Assembly: GCF_003269035.1 (NCBI RefSeq)
Contig: NZ_QLTK01000011.1
Span: 62,001 to 126,000 of the forward strand
Origin: Paraburkholderia bryophila
GTDB lineage: Bacteria; Pseudomonadota; Gammaproteobacteria; Burkholderiales; Burkholderiaceae
Length of the DNA stretch: 64,000 nucleotides
Direction of reading: 5' to 3'
Numbering within the stretch: the stretch's first letter is position 1; each line of letters starts with the position of its first letter. A program made the position numbers and the translations under genes. Positions 8,861 to 17,564 of the stretch are shown here, piece by piece. Below the pieces are notes generated by a model that saw only the letters and a list, made by a program, of their open reading frames with translations, did no database searches and was not told where the DNA came from.

Positions 8861-9396
8861 GGTGGCTCCAGTAGTCACATTCGATGAGCGGAGTGGCCGG
8901 CAGGGCAGCGACGGGCGCATTGGACGCGCTGTCGAGGCATGCCGCGGAAGAGGCGGGCGGGCTTGTCGGTTGGACGTGTTGGCCGGCCCGGCTCAGGGAT
9001 GCTGCACAAGCTGTGTCGCCCATGGGACATTTCAGCGGGGCGTTGCGAACGACAGGGCGAACAGCGTCGCAAGACTTCGTAGCAAGATTCGCGCTTGAGC
9101 CGGCTTGGGCGGCTGCGAGAGACGCTGCCGGTCGAACAGCCTCGCGTGGCTCGTCGCGCGTGAAGTTAAGTTCTAGTGCATCGATACTCGATGCGCACGG
9201 AATAATTTGCAGCCTGTCGACGGGAACGCGCAAAGCCGCGTACGACCAACCCGTCTAGAATGCCGGCTTGCGCTGCCCGCTTAACAGACACCTCGCCAAT
9301 GAAGAACCTCCACGCCGCGCTGCCGGATACTGCGCTGCAAACAACCTTGCTCGCAACTGCCTGGCCGGTAATCGCGATCGCATTACGGACAATGCA
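8861..9396. other. Intergenic region between divergent egtD and rarD
   Basis: 536 bases. Several overlapping frames are open but none gives a recognisable protein; they read as chance GC-rich frames. The stretch must contain promoters for both flanking genes. I see no hairpin, repeat or RNA gene. Confidence 0.5.
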
Positions 9397-10293
9397 ATGA
9401 ACCAGTATGACCCAAAGCGCGGCATTGCGTTGTCTGTCGGCGCGTCCGCGATGTTCGCATTACTGTCCGCTTACGCAACGCTGCTCGCACCGCTCAGCGG
9501 CCTCGATATCTTCGCGTGGCGAATCATCTGGACCGTGCCCGGCGCGCTTTTGCTGGTCGCGTTGCGCAAGCGCCTGCCGATTCTCCGGCAGCTTCTTTAC
9601 CGCATGGTGACCGAGCCGAAACTCGGCGTGGCGATGATCGTCAGCGCCGTTCTGCTCGGCGCGCAACTGTGGGTATTTCTGTGGGCGCCGCTGCACGGGC
9701 GCATGCTTGAAGTCTCGCTTGGCTACTTTCTGTTGCCGCTGGTGATGGTGCTGGTTGGCCGCTTCTACTATCGCGAGCGTCTGGACGGTTTGCAGTGGCT
9801 CGCGGTGATCTGCGCCGCGGCGGGCGTCGCCCATGAACTGTGGATGACCGGCGCTTTTTCGTGGCCGACCTTGCTCGTTGCGCTCGGCTACCCGCCGTAC
9901 TTCGTGCTGCGCCGCAGAATCAATCAGGATTCGCTCGGCATGTTCACCGTCGAAATGGCGTTGCTATTGCCGGCGGCGATCGCGTTCGCCATCAGCGGCG
10001 GTTCGCTGACGGTGATTGGCGGCCGTCTGGATATGTGGTTTTTATTGCTGCCGGGTCTCGGTGCATTGAGTACGCTCGCGCTCGCTTCGTATCTGAAGGC
10101 GAGCCGCTTGTTGCCGGTCGCGTTGTTCGGGATTCTTGGCTATGTCGAGCCGGTGTTGCTCGTGCTGGTTTCGATCATGCTGCTCGGCGAAACGCTGAAC
10201 GCCGCGCAACTGGCCACGTATATCCCGATCTGGATCGCAGTCGCATTGACGGCCTTGCATAGTGTGCGGCTGGTTCGACTCGCACCGAATTGA
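9397..10293 (+). CDS. rarD: RarD-type EamA permease
   Basis: About 298-residue inner-membrane protein of the RarD subgroup of drug/metabolite transporters, with about ten hydrophobic segments. The N-terminus (KRGIALSVGASAMFALLSAY), the FAWRIIWTVP segment and the C-terminal GYVEPVLLVLVSIMLLGE repeat are typical. The name comes from a link to chloramphenicol sensitivity; the substrate is unknown. The ATG at 9397 puts the first helix about ten residues in, while the frame upstream to 9268 adds a non-conserved extension. Confidence 0.88.
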   Translation: MNQYDPKRGIALSVGASAMFALLSAYATLLAPLSGLDIFAWRIIWTVPGALLLVALRKRLPILRQLLYRMVTEPKLGVAMIVSAVLLGAQLWVFLWAPLHGRMLEVSLGYFLLPLVMVLVGRFYYRERLDGLQWLAVICAAAGVAHELWMTGAFSWPTLLVALGYPPYFVLRRRINQDSLGMFTVEMALLLPAAIAFAISGGSLTVIGGRLDMWFLLLPGLGALSTLALASYLKASRLLPVALFGILGYVEPVLLVLVSIMLLGETLNAAQLATYIPIWIAVALTALHSVRLVRLAPN

Positions 10294-10337
10294 CCCGCGT
10301 TGGCGGGTCGCGCGGCGCCGCGCTACGCCATGCCGCA

Positions 10338-10877
10338 TTAGCGATGCGCCGCCGCCCGCTCCGCGTTGATACGTGTCGGGCCGACTTGCGCCTCGATCGC
10401 CTCGCGCAGCGTCGGACGCCAGCCCAAGCCGAACAACGCCTCCGCGAGAACGAACAGCGGGCCGATCATCAAGCCGATCACGTCGTCGACGAAAGCCGGC
10501 TTGCGGTGTTCATAAGCCACGTGGCCGATGAACTGGAACACCCAGCCGACCACGAACAAACCAACACCGGTCGCGATCCAGATCAACGTGGATTGCGCGG
10601 CGATCCATTGCCCGAACGTGACACACGCGACCGAAACGACGGCCATCATCACGGCGAGCGGCGCGTCGAGCACGAGGTAATAAACGGTCGCCGCGCCGAA
10701 TAACAGCCACGCCGGCGACGCCATGAACGGCAGCGCGCCGACTGCGAAAGCGGGACGGCTCAGCAAAACTGCGAGCGCCAGCACGATCATCGGAATGCCG
10801 ATGAAATGCGTGGCGATATTGCGCCGGTCGCGATGGTAAGCCGCGTATTGCGTCAGTTGTTGCGTCAGCGTTCTCAT
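10338..10877 (-). CDS. Mpo1/DUF962-like membrane protein
   Basis: About 179 residues with four hydrophobic segments. Residues 15-25 (YHRDRRNIATHFIGIP) and the later FQFIGHVAYEHRKPA segment contain the conserved histidines of the Mpo1/YGL010w family, whose yeast member is an iron-dependent dioxygenase acting on 2-hydroxy fatty acids. The enzymatic role here is inference from family. A strong GAGGGG ribosome binding site precedes the ATG at 10877; the longer upstream frame runs into the divergent Crp gene and is not used. Confidence 0.85.
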   Translation of the reverse strand: MRTLTQQLTQYAAYHRDRRNIATHFIGIPMIVLALAVLLSRPAFAVGALPFMASPAWLLFGAATVYYLVLDAPLAVMMAVVSVACVTFGQWIAAQSTLIWIATGVGLFVVGWVFQFIGHVAYEHRKPAFVDDVIGLMIGPLFVLAEALFGLGWRPTLREAIEAQVGPTRINAERAAAHR

Positions 10878-10968
10878 GGATGCCCCTCGTCCGTCAAAGT
10901 CAGCATAATCGCGGGCAGCGGAATTTGAAACCATCGGGTAGCCGACAATCGGACACGGATGCCGTCTT

Positions 10969-11688
10969 ATGACTGCGAGTTTTTCACCGAACGAGAATGA
11001 ATTGACCGCGCTGCTGGCGCGTAGCGCGTGGTTCCGCTCGGCGCCCGCCGACATGCAGGCACAGCTGATCGAGGCGGGGCGCGTGGAGTGTCTCGTTGCC
11101 GGGCAGCGGCTTTTCACGCGCGGCGATACCGACGACGGCCTCTATTGCGTGCTCGACGGTCTGGTGAGAATTGGCGCGGCCAGTTCGGCCGGCAAGGAAG
11201 CGTTGCTGGCGGTGATCGAGCCGGTGAACTGGTTCGGCGAGATCGCGCTGTTCGACAATCGGCCGCGAACCCATAACGCGTATGCCGAACGCGATTCCGT
11301 GCTGTTTCATGTGACGCGCGCCGTGCTTGCCGCGATGCTCGAACGCACGCCCGCGTATTGGCACGTGTTCGGTTTGCTGCTGACGCAAAAGCTTCGCCTC
11401 GCGTTCGAGGCTATCGAAGAAGCCGCGTTACTGCCTGCTGCGCAGCGCGTAGCGCGCCGCCTGCTGCTGATGGCCGGCGGCTATGGTGAACCCGGCGCAC
11501 TGCGGCGCGTGCTGAAGGTGCCGCAGGAGGATCTGGCGATGATGCTGGCGTTGTCGCGACAGACGATCAACCAGGTGCTGAAGCAGTTCGAAACGCAAGG
11601 GGCGTTGAAGCTCGGCTACGCCGAGATCGAAATCACCGATGTGAAGAAACTCGGCGCACTAGCGGAGCTCGATCCGGCCGCCGGGTGA
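10969..11688 (+). CDS. Crp/Fnr-family transcriptional regulator
   Basis: 239 residues. The N-terminal cyclic-nucleotide-binding-type beta barrel is visible (GQRLFTRGDTDDGLYCVLDGLVRIG, then WFGEIALFDNRPRTHNA), followed by a dimerisation helix and a C-terminal winged helix with VPQEDLAMMLALSRQTINQVLKQFE as recognition helix. There are no cysteines placed like the Fnr iron-sulphur ligands, so it is not an oxygen sensor of that type. It is divergent from the Mpo1-like gene, 91 bases away; targets are unknown. Confidence 0.9.
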   Translation: MTASFSPNENELTALLARSAWFRSAPADMQAQLIEAGRVECLVAGQRLFTRGDTDDGLYCVLDGLVRIGAASSAGKEALLAVIEPVNWFGEIALFDNRPRTHNAYAERDSVLFHVTRAVLAAMLERTPAYWHVFGLLLTQKLRLAFEAIEEAALLPAAQRVARRLLLMAGGYGEPGALRRVLKVPQEDLAMMLALSRQTINQVLKQFETQGALKLGYAEIEITDVKKLGALAELDPAAG

Positions 11689-11706
11689 AACACGCGCCGC
11701 CACCGT

Positions 11707-11931
11707 TCAGGAGAAGAATGCGAACGGCAGCGTTGCGGCGAGATAAACCGCGATACCCATTGAAGGCAAGCCCGCTCCAATCGCAATCGCGGCCACCGCG
11801 CTGCTTGCTAATGCCAGGGTGAGTGTCCGTCGCCGGGCCGCTTGCCGTCCGACGAGCGAGGCGCGATGCCGCGTGTCGTCGAGGCTGCCTTGTGATGCGG
11901 CGGCGTACGGACGAACGTTCAGACTGGACAT
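11707..11931 (-). CDS. Small hypothetical membrane protein
   Basis: 74 residues: a basic N-terminal half (residues 1-43) followed by two hydrophobic segments, about 45-59 and 61-74. The ATG at 11931 follows a good GGGAG site. It converges on the Crp-type gene with a gap of about 20 bases. No family recognised; the clean ribosome binding site and protein-like composition make it more likely real than chance. Confidence 0.55.
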   Translation of the reverse strand: MSSLNVRPYAAASQGSLDDTRHRASLVGRQAARRRTLTLALASSAVAAIAIGAGLPSMGIAVYLAATLPFAFFS

Positions 11932-12143
11932 GATGATCTCCCGATAACCGATCATCGAAGTCTGACATTCCTGAAATATCGAATGCCTCAATAACGCACT
12001 ACACCGCGCAAAAGATGCGTATACGTCGTGTGCCGCGGCGCGCAGCGTCTTTATACGCATTTTACGGCGCACCCCTGTTTCTTTGGCGATTCGCTATACC
12101 AAGCCCGGTAAGGTCGAGACACTCCGGGTCAGGAAGCGAAAAC

Positions 12144-12782
12144 ATGCATGGAAATAGCGTTCTGGATGCTGTGCAACTACAACGAAAAGCCCGCGTGACG
12201 ACGATGCTCACGGCGATCGCGCTGTCGTTCGGCGTTGCCGCACAGACGGTCGAAGCACAATCGGCGGTGGCTGTACCGATGGCGGTTGCGGTCGCAAGCA
12301 ATCCGATCAGCGCATCGATGAGCAACTCTCCGGGCGAGTCGACGCCCGAGTCCGCACTCCCTTCGCTCAGCGATATCACCGCGATGCTACGTGCGCAATT
12401 CCGCGTTGCACCGGTGGAATCGATGAAGATCGCGCGTGCCGTGTTGACCGAAGCCGACCGCCATGCGATCTCGCCGGTATTGCTGCTCGCGGTGATGTCG
12501 GTCGAGTCGAGCTTCGATCGCCACGCGGTGAGCGTCGCCGGCGCGCGCGGTTTGATGCAGGTGCTGCCCGCGGCACATCCGCAATTGATCGCCGGCACCA
12601 CCGATCTGTCCGATCCGGCGATCAACGTGCGCATCGGCACGACGATTCTGCGCGACTATCTCGACGCGAGCGGTGGCGATCTCGACGCGGCGTTGCTGCG
12701 CTACAGCGGTGGCGGCCGCGGCTACGCGCGGCGTGTCGTGTTGCGCATGCAACGTTTCGACGCAAGTCTGCGCCGCGACTGA
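12144..12782 (+). CDS. Periplasmic lytic transglycosylase, SLT domain
   Basis: About 212 residues. A signal-type hydrophobic segment (residues 18-40) and a Ser/Pro-rich linker precede an SLT domain with the catalytic glutamate in LLAVMSVESSFDRHAVS and the GARGLMQVLPAAH motif, then the ALLRYSGGGRGYARRV end. Cleaves peptidoglycan glycan strands. The ATG at 12144 follows an AGGAAG site; the frame upstream is not supported. It is small for a transglycosylase but the catalytic domain is complete. Confidence 0.88.
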   Translation: MHGNSVLDAVQLQRKARVTTMLTAIALSFGVAAQTVEAQSAVAVPMAVAVASNPISASMSNSPGESTPESALPSLSDITAMLRAQFRVAPVESMKIARAVLTEADRHAISPVLLLAVMSVESSFDRHAVSVAGARGLMQVLPAAHPQLIAGTTDLSDPAINVRIGTTILRDYLDASGGDLDAALLRYSGGGRGYARRVVLRMQRFDASLRRD

Positions 12783-12808
12783 AGAAGCGATTCGCGGCGC
12801 GTTATTGG

Positions 12809-13693
12809 TTAGCTCGTCGCCCCGGCAAACTCGGCGCGCAGATCCTGCAAGCGGTCGCGCGCCGTGCTCAACCGCTCGACGAGTTGAGCCGATGCACGCG
12901 TAATCGGCATGCGTGTCTCGTCGCTGAGCGAATGATCGAAAGCGAGCATGGCTTTGATCGCCGACGGATTCGGCGCCGCGAACAGCAGTCGCAACACCGG
13001 CAGCAAACTGGCGAATAGCGTGCGCGCGTCCGTCGCGCGATCGGTATGGATCAGTTCCTGCACCGCCACCAGCAGATCCGCGCAGACGTGCGCGCTGGCC
13101 AGAATGCCGCCTGCGCCGCCATGATGCAGGCAGTCGTCGAAGGCTTCGTCGGTGCCGCAAAGTACGTTGATGGGCAGTACGCTCAGCTTCTCGAAGTGTT
13201 CCTTCACGCACTCCTTGATCGCGACGATATTCGCGTGTTCGACGAGCCGCGCGACCGTTTCCGGTGCGATCGTCACGCCGGTTCGGTGCGGCACGTTGTA
13301 CAACACAATCGGGCGTTCGGTGGCGAGCGCCACCTGCTCGACGTGCCATTGCACACCGGCTTGATCGGGACACACATACGACGGTGCGGATACCAGATAG
13401 CCCGCGCAGTCCCAGCGCTCGTAGCGCTGAATGTCGTGCAGCACATCGCGCGTGTTCGAGCCGCCGACGCCGATCAGCATCGGCAATCGCTGGCCCACCA
13501 CTTCCGTGAGCGCCTGCAGCACGGTGAGGCGTTCGGCTTCCTGTAACAAAGCGGCTTCGCCTGTCGTGGACAGCGCAACAAAGCCGCTGATTTCGGTGCG
13601 CAGATAGTAGTCGGCGAGGCGCTGCAACGCGTCGACGTCGACCTCGCCGTTACGCAGCGGCGTAACGATAGGCAGCCAGATACCGGAGAACAT
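12809..13693 (-). CDS. dapA: DapA-family 4-hydroxy-tetrahydrodipicolinate synthase
   Basis: 294-residue class I aldolase-type TIM barrel. DapA condenses pyruvate with aspartate semialdehyde in lysine synthesis. Seen: GFVALSTTGEAALL (substrate loop), LYNVPHRTGV with the catalytic tyrosine, and VAIKEC with the Schiff-base lysine. It is more divergent than a housekeeping DapA (for example LSTTGE in place of GTTGE), so it may be a secondary copy or a related 2-keto-acid aldolase. It follows a 114-aa gene with a 2-base gap, suggesting an operon. Confidence 0.85.
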   Translation of the reverse strand: MFSGIWLPIVTPLRNGEVDVDALQRLADYYLRTEISGFVALSTTGEAALLQEAERLTVLQALTEVVGQRLPMLIGVGGSNTRDVLHDIQRYERWDCAGYLVSAPSYVCPDQAGVQWHVEQVALATERPIVLYNVPHRTGVTIAPETVARLVEHANIVAIKECVKEHFEKLSVLPINVLCGTDEAFDDCLHHGGAGGILASAHVCADLLVAVQELIHTDRATDARTLFASLLPVLRLLFAAPNPSAIKAMLAFDHSLSDETRMPITRASAQLVERLSTARDRLQDLRAEFAGATS

Positions 13694-13695
13694 GA

Positions 13696-14040
13696 TCAGC
13701 GCACCTTTGCGGCCGCGCTGCGGCGCTTCACGGGGCCGATCAACGCGGCGGGGAGGGTCGAGATCAGCGTATGCAGGGTGAAGTCGAGGTCGGCGTGCGC
13801 GATATCGAGTTGCACGCGTACTTCGTCACGATCGGCTTCGGTACTGACCACGTACACGCCGAGCGGGGAATGAAGCAGTGCGCGCAACTGGGCGCCGGGA
13901 ACATCATGCGCGAGATGCGGCAGACCGACTTGCAGGCGCACGCGCGCCGAGGGAAAGGGAATCACGTTGTTGCGCGATGGGGCCGGCGGCGCGTTGAACG
14001 GCTGTCGAGCGAAGCTATCGATGGTTTGTGTGAGTGCCAT
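13696..14040 (-). CDS. Hypothetical protein upstream of dapA
   Basis: 114 residues with no family I recognise. A polar N-terminal stretch (1-35) leads to a compact region containing PLGVYVVSTEADRDEVRVQLDI and a C-terminal basic tail. It ends two bases before the dapA-like gene on the same strand, so the pair is probably cotranscribed. No signal peptide or membrane helix. Confidence 0.65.
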   Translation of the reverse strand: MALTQTIDSFARQPFNAPPAPSRNNVIPFPSARVRLQVGLPHLAHDVPGAQLRALLHSPLGVYVVSTEADRDEVRVQLDIAHADLDFTLHTLISTLPAALIGPVKRRSAAAKVR

Positions 14041-14193
14041 TTAATCCGGCGTTCGTCGACGCCAGGGTTGATCAAGACAGTTCGAGATTAGACTTCCGCA
14101 GGTAAACGCGGTGCAAAGATTCACCCATCGACTGAAAAAATCATGCGGCGTTTTTCGCCGCGCGATGAACGCGTGCTCTCTCGCGAGACGCAC

Positions 14194-14222
14194 AAAAAAA
14201 AAGGCGAGTCCTTGGACTCGCC
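14194..14222 (-). terminator. Terminator for the secreted Ala/Lys-rich protein gene
   Basis: Read on the minus strand: ggcgagtcc, two-base loop, ggactcgcc, then a run of nine T's. It is about 75 bases past the stop of the gene at 14296. Confidence 0.85.
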
Positions 14223-14295
14223 CTCCCTGAACGGCACGGTGCGGCTTCGACTAACTACCCATGCATGGCCGATGCGTGCCGAAACCGATCACGTG

Positions 14296-14676
14296 TTATT
14301 GCGTCTTGGTCGTGTCGGTCTTTGCGCCGTCGACTTTCGCCGGGGCATTGCTGGCCTCTTTCGCGCTCTCCGTCTTGCTCTTCGCGGCGCTTGTTTCGAC
14401 TGCGGCCTTCTTGGTGACCTTATGCGGCTTGGCCGTGTGGTGAGCGGCAACCTTCTTCACATGCGACTTGCTCGCGGCCTTGGCCGGCGCTTTCGTGGTC
14501 GCGGCACCTTCGTCCGTTGCACCGGTTTGCACGGCGGTGCTGGCCTTCAGGTTCGCTTGACCGGCGGCCTGCGTTTGCGCGGGTTGTGCCGGTTGCGCGG
14601 CGGACGGTGCGGCCGTTTGAGCAAATGCGGTCGACACGACGAGAGCGGAAGCGAGAGCGGCGAAAAGCGTCTTCAT
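14296..14676 (-). CDS. Secreted Ala/Lys/Thr-rich low-complexity protein
   Basis: 126 residues. Sec signal peptide (residues 1-20, ending AFAQ), then an Ala/Gln/Pro-rich part and a Lys/Ala-rich part with SKSHVKKVAAHH and KPHKVTKKAA motifs resembling histone H1-like tails. Such short exported low-complexity proteins are common in Burkholderia, with no known function. A GGAG-containing ribosome binding site precedes the ATG and a clear terminator follows, so expression is likely. Confidence 0.75.
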   Translation of the reverse strand: MKTLFAALASALVVSTAFAQTAAPSAAQPAQPAQTQAAGQANLKASTAVQTGATDEGAATTKAPAKAASKSHVKKVAAHHTAKPHKVTKKAAVETSAAKSKTESAKEASNAPAKVDGAKTDTTKTQ

Positions 14677-14900
14677 GGTGTTACTCCTGGTTAAACCGGT
14701 GGTTTCTTGTATCGCGGCTGATTTTGCTCAGCGCTGCCGGTTTAACGTTGGCCGGAAGACAGGAGTTGACGACGCTCTGGTGACAAAACGTAACGGCTGA
14801 AACATGTCGGGGTACTGAATCAAGGGGCGTGGCACGAGCCAATCAACGCGACGGCGGTGATTGGCTACGGGTCCACCCATCGCCGTGCTAAGCCTTCGCC

Positions 14901-15161
14901 TTATTGAAACGGATTGCGCACCACGCCCGGTTTCACATCCGGCTCGTCTTTCACTTTCGCGGGCAGATTCGCTTGCGCCTGCAACGCGGCGACGACCGCA
15001 TCCGCCGCGGCCTTAAGCGCAAGCGCCGCTTTCAGCCCCGCTTGATCCTGCGTCAATTCCAGCGTGCCGTTCAGCACGACGCGCGTGGTGCCATTGCTGA
15101 TGGTGAACGCGTCGCCCTGAATGTTGAGCACGTCGTCGTCGTTCGAATAGGGTTTAAACAC
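14901..15161 (-). CDS. Small hypothetical protein coupled to the nuclease gene
   Basis: 86 residues, not recognised. Residues 1-45 look beta-rich (VLNIQGDAFTISNGTTRVVL), then an Ala/Leu helix (60-70) and a charged tail. Its start codon lies inside the last bases of the upstream nuclease gene (8-base overlap), so it is probably translated by coupling. It could be a nuclease partner or inhibitor; that is only inference from position. Confidence 0.6.
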   Translation of the reverse strand: MFKPYSNDDDVLNIQGDAFTISNGTTRVVLNGTLELTQDQAGLKAALALKAAADAVVAALQAQANLPAKVKDEPDVKPGVVRNPFQ

Positions 15162-15903
15162 CTTTTAGTCCTCCCGGTCGCTGATCTTTGAGGTTCTCCG
15201 GAATGCCCGGAAAACGGATGCCCGATGCGGCTTCGAGTTCGTGAATCGTCTTGATGTCGTAACGGTTGGTCGACACATTGTCCACCATCACCGCGAAGGC
15301 CAGTTTGCGCGACGGCACATAGACGACCTTGAACAATTGGGTTGGCACGAACACGCGCGTCGGTCCGATGGTCTGCAACTGCTGACCGTTAAAGAGCGGC
15401 CCCGTAACCACGTACGTATCGCCATATGACACCGCGATTTTGCGCACGGCGGTTTCGATACGCGCCCACAACCGCTGATTGTTTTCGCGATTCTGCGGCA
15501 CGACGTTGGCCAGCGAGAACGACTGCGCCATGGCTTCCTGGTTCCAGCGGTTTCCCGCCGGGCTCATGTGACCGCGATCGAAGCCGCTGCGCTTATAGTC
15601 CGCGAGAGTGGCGCCTTCGCCGTCCGGCAAGCGCGCGTCTTCGAAGAATTTGTTGGTGCGTACCATTTCTTTGGCCGCTTCGATATGGTCGGCCGTCAGA
15701 TGCTCGGCGGACCACAACGGACCGTGAGTGAGACCGGAATGGAGTACCGCGAAGTCGCTATAGCAAAGCATGCGCGTTTTCGGCGCCATCTTCTGATTGG
15801 TCAGAACCGGCCATTGCGCGTTTGGCGTGAACTCGGTGCAGGAGGGCGCCGCGTTCGAGTGCGCGGCAACAGCGAATAACAGACAGGCAAACCACTTCTT
15901 CAT
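15154..15903 (-). CDS. Secreted DNA/RNA non-specific endonuclease
   Basis: About 249 residues. Signal peptide (1-18), then an NUC1-type His-Me-finger nuclease domain with the hallmark DRGHMSPAGNR motif (catalytic histidine) and the downstream NVVPQNRENNQRLWARIE metal-binding asparagine segment. Expected to cut extracellular or periplasmic nucleic acid without sequence preference. The ATG at 15903 gives a complete signal peptide. It overlaps the following 86-aa gene by 8 bases. Confidence 0.92.
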   Translation of the reverse strand: MKKWFACLLFAVAAHSNAAPSCTEFTPNAQWPVLTNQKMAPKTRMLCYSDFAVLHSGLTHGPLWSAEHLTADHIEAAKEMVRTNKFFEDARLPDGEGATLADYKRSGFDRGHMSPAGNRWNQEAMAQSFSLANVVPQNRENNQRLWARIETAVRKIAVSYGDTYVVTGPLFNGQQLQTIGPTRVFVPTQLFKVVYVPSRKLAFAVMVDNVSTNRYDIKTIHELEAASGIRFPGIPENLKDQRPGGLKGV

Positions 15904-16290
15904 GTGTCGATCGGTCGAGGGATGGGGGCGCAAGTATAGCGTCGTAAGCGCGATTCGAGCGAAGCCAAACACTGCGAAAAACCGGAAGAAGAAAGGTGGA
16001 GTGGTGTGCCGTGCGTCGCGTTAAGAAAGCGGCGCAGGTGCGAAGTGGGTGGCGCGATCGCAAGCGCGTCATGCAAAAAAAACGGGCCGCTTTGCAGCGA
16101 CCCTAATGCGTGGAGTTCCAACTCTACGGATGGAAACTTAAGATGGGCTTAAACGCATAAATGGCGAAATTCAACAAGAGAGGTTCGGCGAGCGAAGGCG
16201 CGAACGCGCGTGCGATTTCTCGCCGCTCAAATCTCATTCATACGCACCGTCACGAAGCAATTCCGACCGACAGAAAGAAAGCGCCAGAGC
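15904..16290. other. Intergenic region upstream of the nuclease gene
   Basis: 387 bases between two minus-strand genes. It contains the terminator of the upstream gene (16075-16103) and presumably the nuclease promoter. The frames crossing it have no recognisable protein. Confidence 0.5.
16075..16103 (-). terminator. Probable terminator for the DUF3564-like gene
   Basis: On the minus strand: gggtcgct, loop gcaa, agcggccc (one mismatch), then a gap base and eight T's. It lies about 190 bases past the stop codon of the gene at 16291. Confidence 0.65.
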
Positions 16291-16650
16291 TCAATTACCG
16301 AACACACTATTCTCAGCGCGAACCGTCTGACGATCCACCGCCTGCAGACGCCAGAACCCGCTCGTCGGTGCGCGCGTGGGCAGCGCGGTCCATGCGGCCG
16401 CGCCTTGCGCCGCGCTCACACGCTGCTTGCGGTCGACATGCAAGCCGCGCAGCGTGCACAGCGGTGCGTCCGTGCTGGGCGCACAGAGCGTCGTCACGCC
16501 GTCCTCGTCGTGCAATTCGCCCCACGGCGGAAGATCGATCCCTTGATGCGCCTCTCTCGACCACCGATGTTCTTCGGTGTCGAGCCAGAGCACGGCGTAG
16601 TCGTGGCTGACGGTGGGATCCGAACCGTTGATGAGAATGGTTAGGCGCAT
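16291..16650 (-). CDS. DUF3564-like conserved hypothetical
   Basis: 119 residues resembling a Burkholderiaceae-restricted family (DUF3564, from memory). It begins MRLTILINGSDPTV and includes YAVLWLDTEEHRWSREAHQG and LPPWGELHDEDGVTTLCAP. No signal peptide. Function unknown. It is divergent from the DUF4410-like gene, 160 bases away. Confidence 0.7.
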   Translation of the reverse strand: MRLTILINGSDPTVSHDYAVLWLDTEEHRWSREAHQGIDLPPWGELHDEDGVTTLCAPSTDAPLCTLRGLHVDRKQRVSAAQGAAAWTALPTRAPTSGFWRLQAVDRQTVRAENSVFGN

Positions 16651-16810
16651 GGCAGTTCCGTACAGATTGCGAAGTTTGGCTATACCAGTCTAGGCGGCGG
16701 CGTGTGTTATTCAAGTCTGGAAGTATCAGGTTCCGACACGAAAAAAACGAACGCGCCACGCACGCGGCGGTACGATAGCCGCGTCGTGATGACGTCTGCG
16801 GAGGCGCGCC

Positions 16811-17485
16811 ATGCTGCATCGATTGTTGCGGTACACGGTGGTGACGGGATGTCTGACTGCGGCAGCGATTCCTGGCGTCGCAGCGAACAATGCGCCGTTC
16901 GCCGCGCCGGCGCCGGTTGTCTACGTGGCCGACTTCGATCTCGACGTCGCGAATGTGTCGCCGGATAGCGGCCCAGGGCAGCGCGTGCGTCGCCTGCGCG
17001 GATTGCTGCCGAGCGGGCCGGGCCCGTTGGGGCAGGATAAGAATCCGCAGGACCACGCGAAACACATCGTCGACGAAATGGCGGATGCGCTGACCGAGGA
17101 TTTGAAAAAGGGCGGCGCGGATGCGCGTCGCAGCGCGCCCGGTCAACCGTTGCCGGCAGCGGGCTGGCAAGTACGCGGCGTGTTTCTGAATGTCGACGAC
17201 GGCAATCGCCTGCGTCGGGCGATGGTCGGGTTCGGCGCCGGTCAGAACGACATTCAGGTGGCGGTGTCGTGCGATAGCCTGGGCGCGGCCGATCTGCCGC
17301 CGCTTTACCAGGCCGTCGAAGAGGCCGACAGCAAGAACAAGCCGGGCGCGGTCATCAAGCTGAATCCCTACGTGATCGCCGCGAAGTTCATGATGTCGAG
17401 AGGCGACGAGAAAAAGACGATCGAGAAAACCGCTCAGGAAATCTCGGACGCGGTGATCGCCAAATTGCGTGGCGCGGCGCAATAG
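16811..17485 (+). CDS. DUF4410-like exported protein
   Basis: 224 residues with an N-terminal signal segment (1-25), then VVYVADFDLD and a mostly alpha/beta domain ending KKTIEKTAQEISDAVIAKL. The pattern fits DUF4410, a family of exported proteins of unknown role. The ATG at 16811 follows GGAGG. It converges on the phosphatase gene. Confidence 0.7.
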   Translation: MLHRLLRYTVVTGCLTAAAIPGVAANNAPFAAPAPVVYVADFDLDVANVSPDSGPGQRVRRLRGLLPSGPGPLGQDKNPQDHAKHIVDEMADALTEDLKKGGADARRSAPGQPLPAAGWQVRGVFLNVDDGNRLRRAMVGFGAGQNDIQVAVSCDSLGAADLPPLYQAVEEADSKNKPGAVIKLNPYVIAAKFMMSRGDEKKTIEKTAQEISDAVIAKLRGAAQ

Positions 17486-17501
17486 CGCGACGTGACGTGA
17501 C

Positions 17502-17526
17502 GCGCCTGCGGCACTGCCGCAGGCGC
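17502..17526. terminator. Stem-loop between convergent genes
   Basis: Perfect 11-bp arms gcgcctgcggc / gccgcaggcgc around a 3-base loop. There is no T run, so it may act as a weak terminator or stabilise 3' ends. Confidence 0.5.
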
Positions 17527-17564
17527 AACGCGCGAAAAACCAAACCCCGCGCTAACCCGCTCGC

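Noticed and set aside
8619..9233. Possible egtB fragment upstream of egtD
   Set aside because: The frame has no EgtB motifs and overlaps the egtD start; it reads as chance sequence.
12387..13373. 328-codon minus-strand frame crossing two genes
   Set aside because: Spans parts of the transglycosylase and DapA genes in another frame and has no domain.
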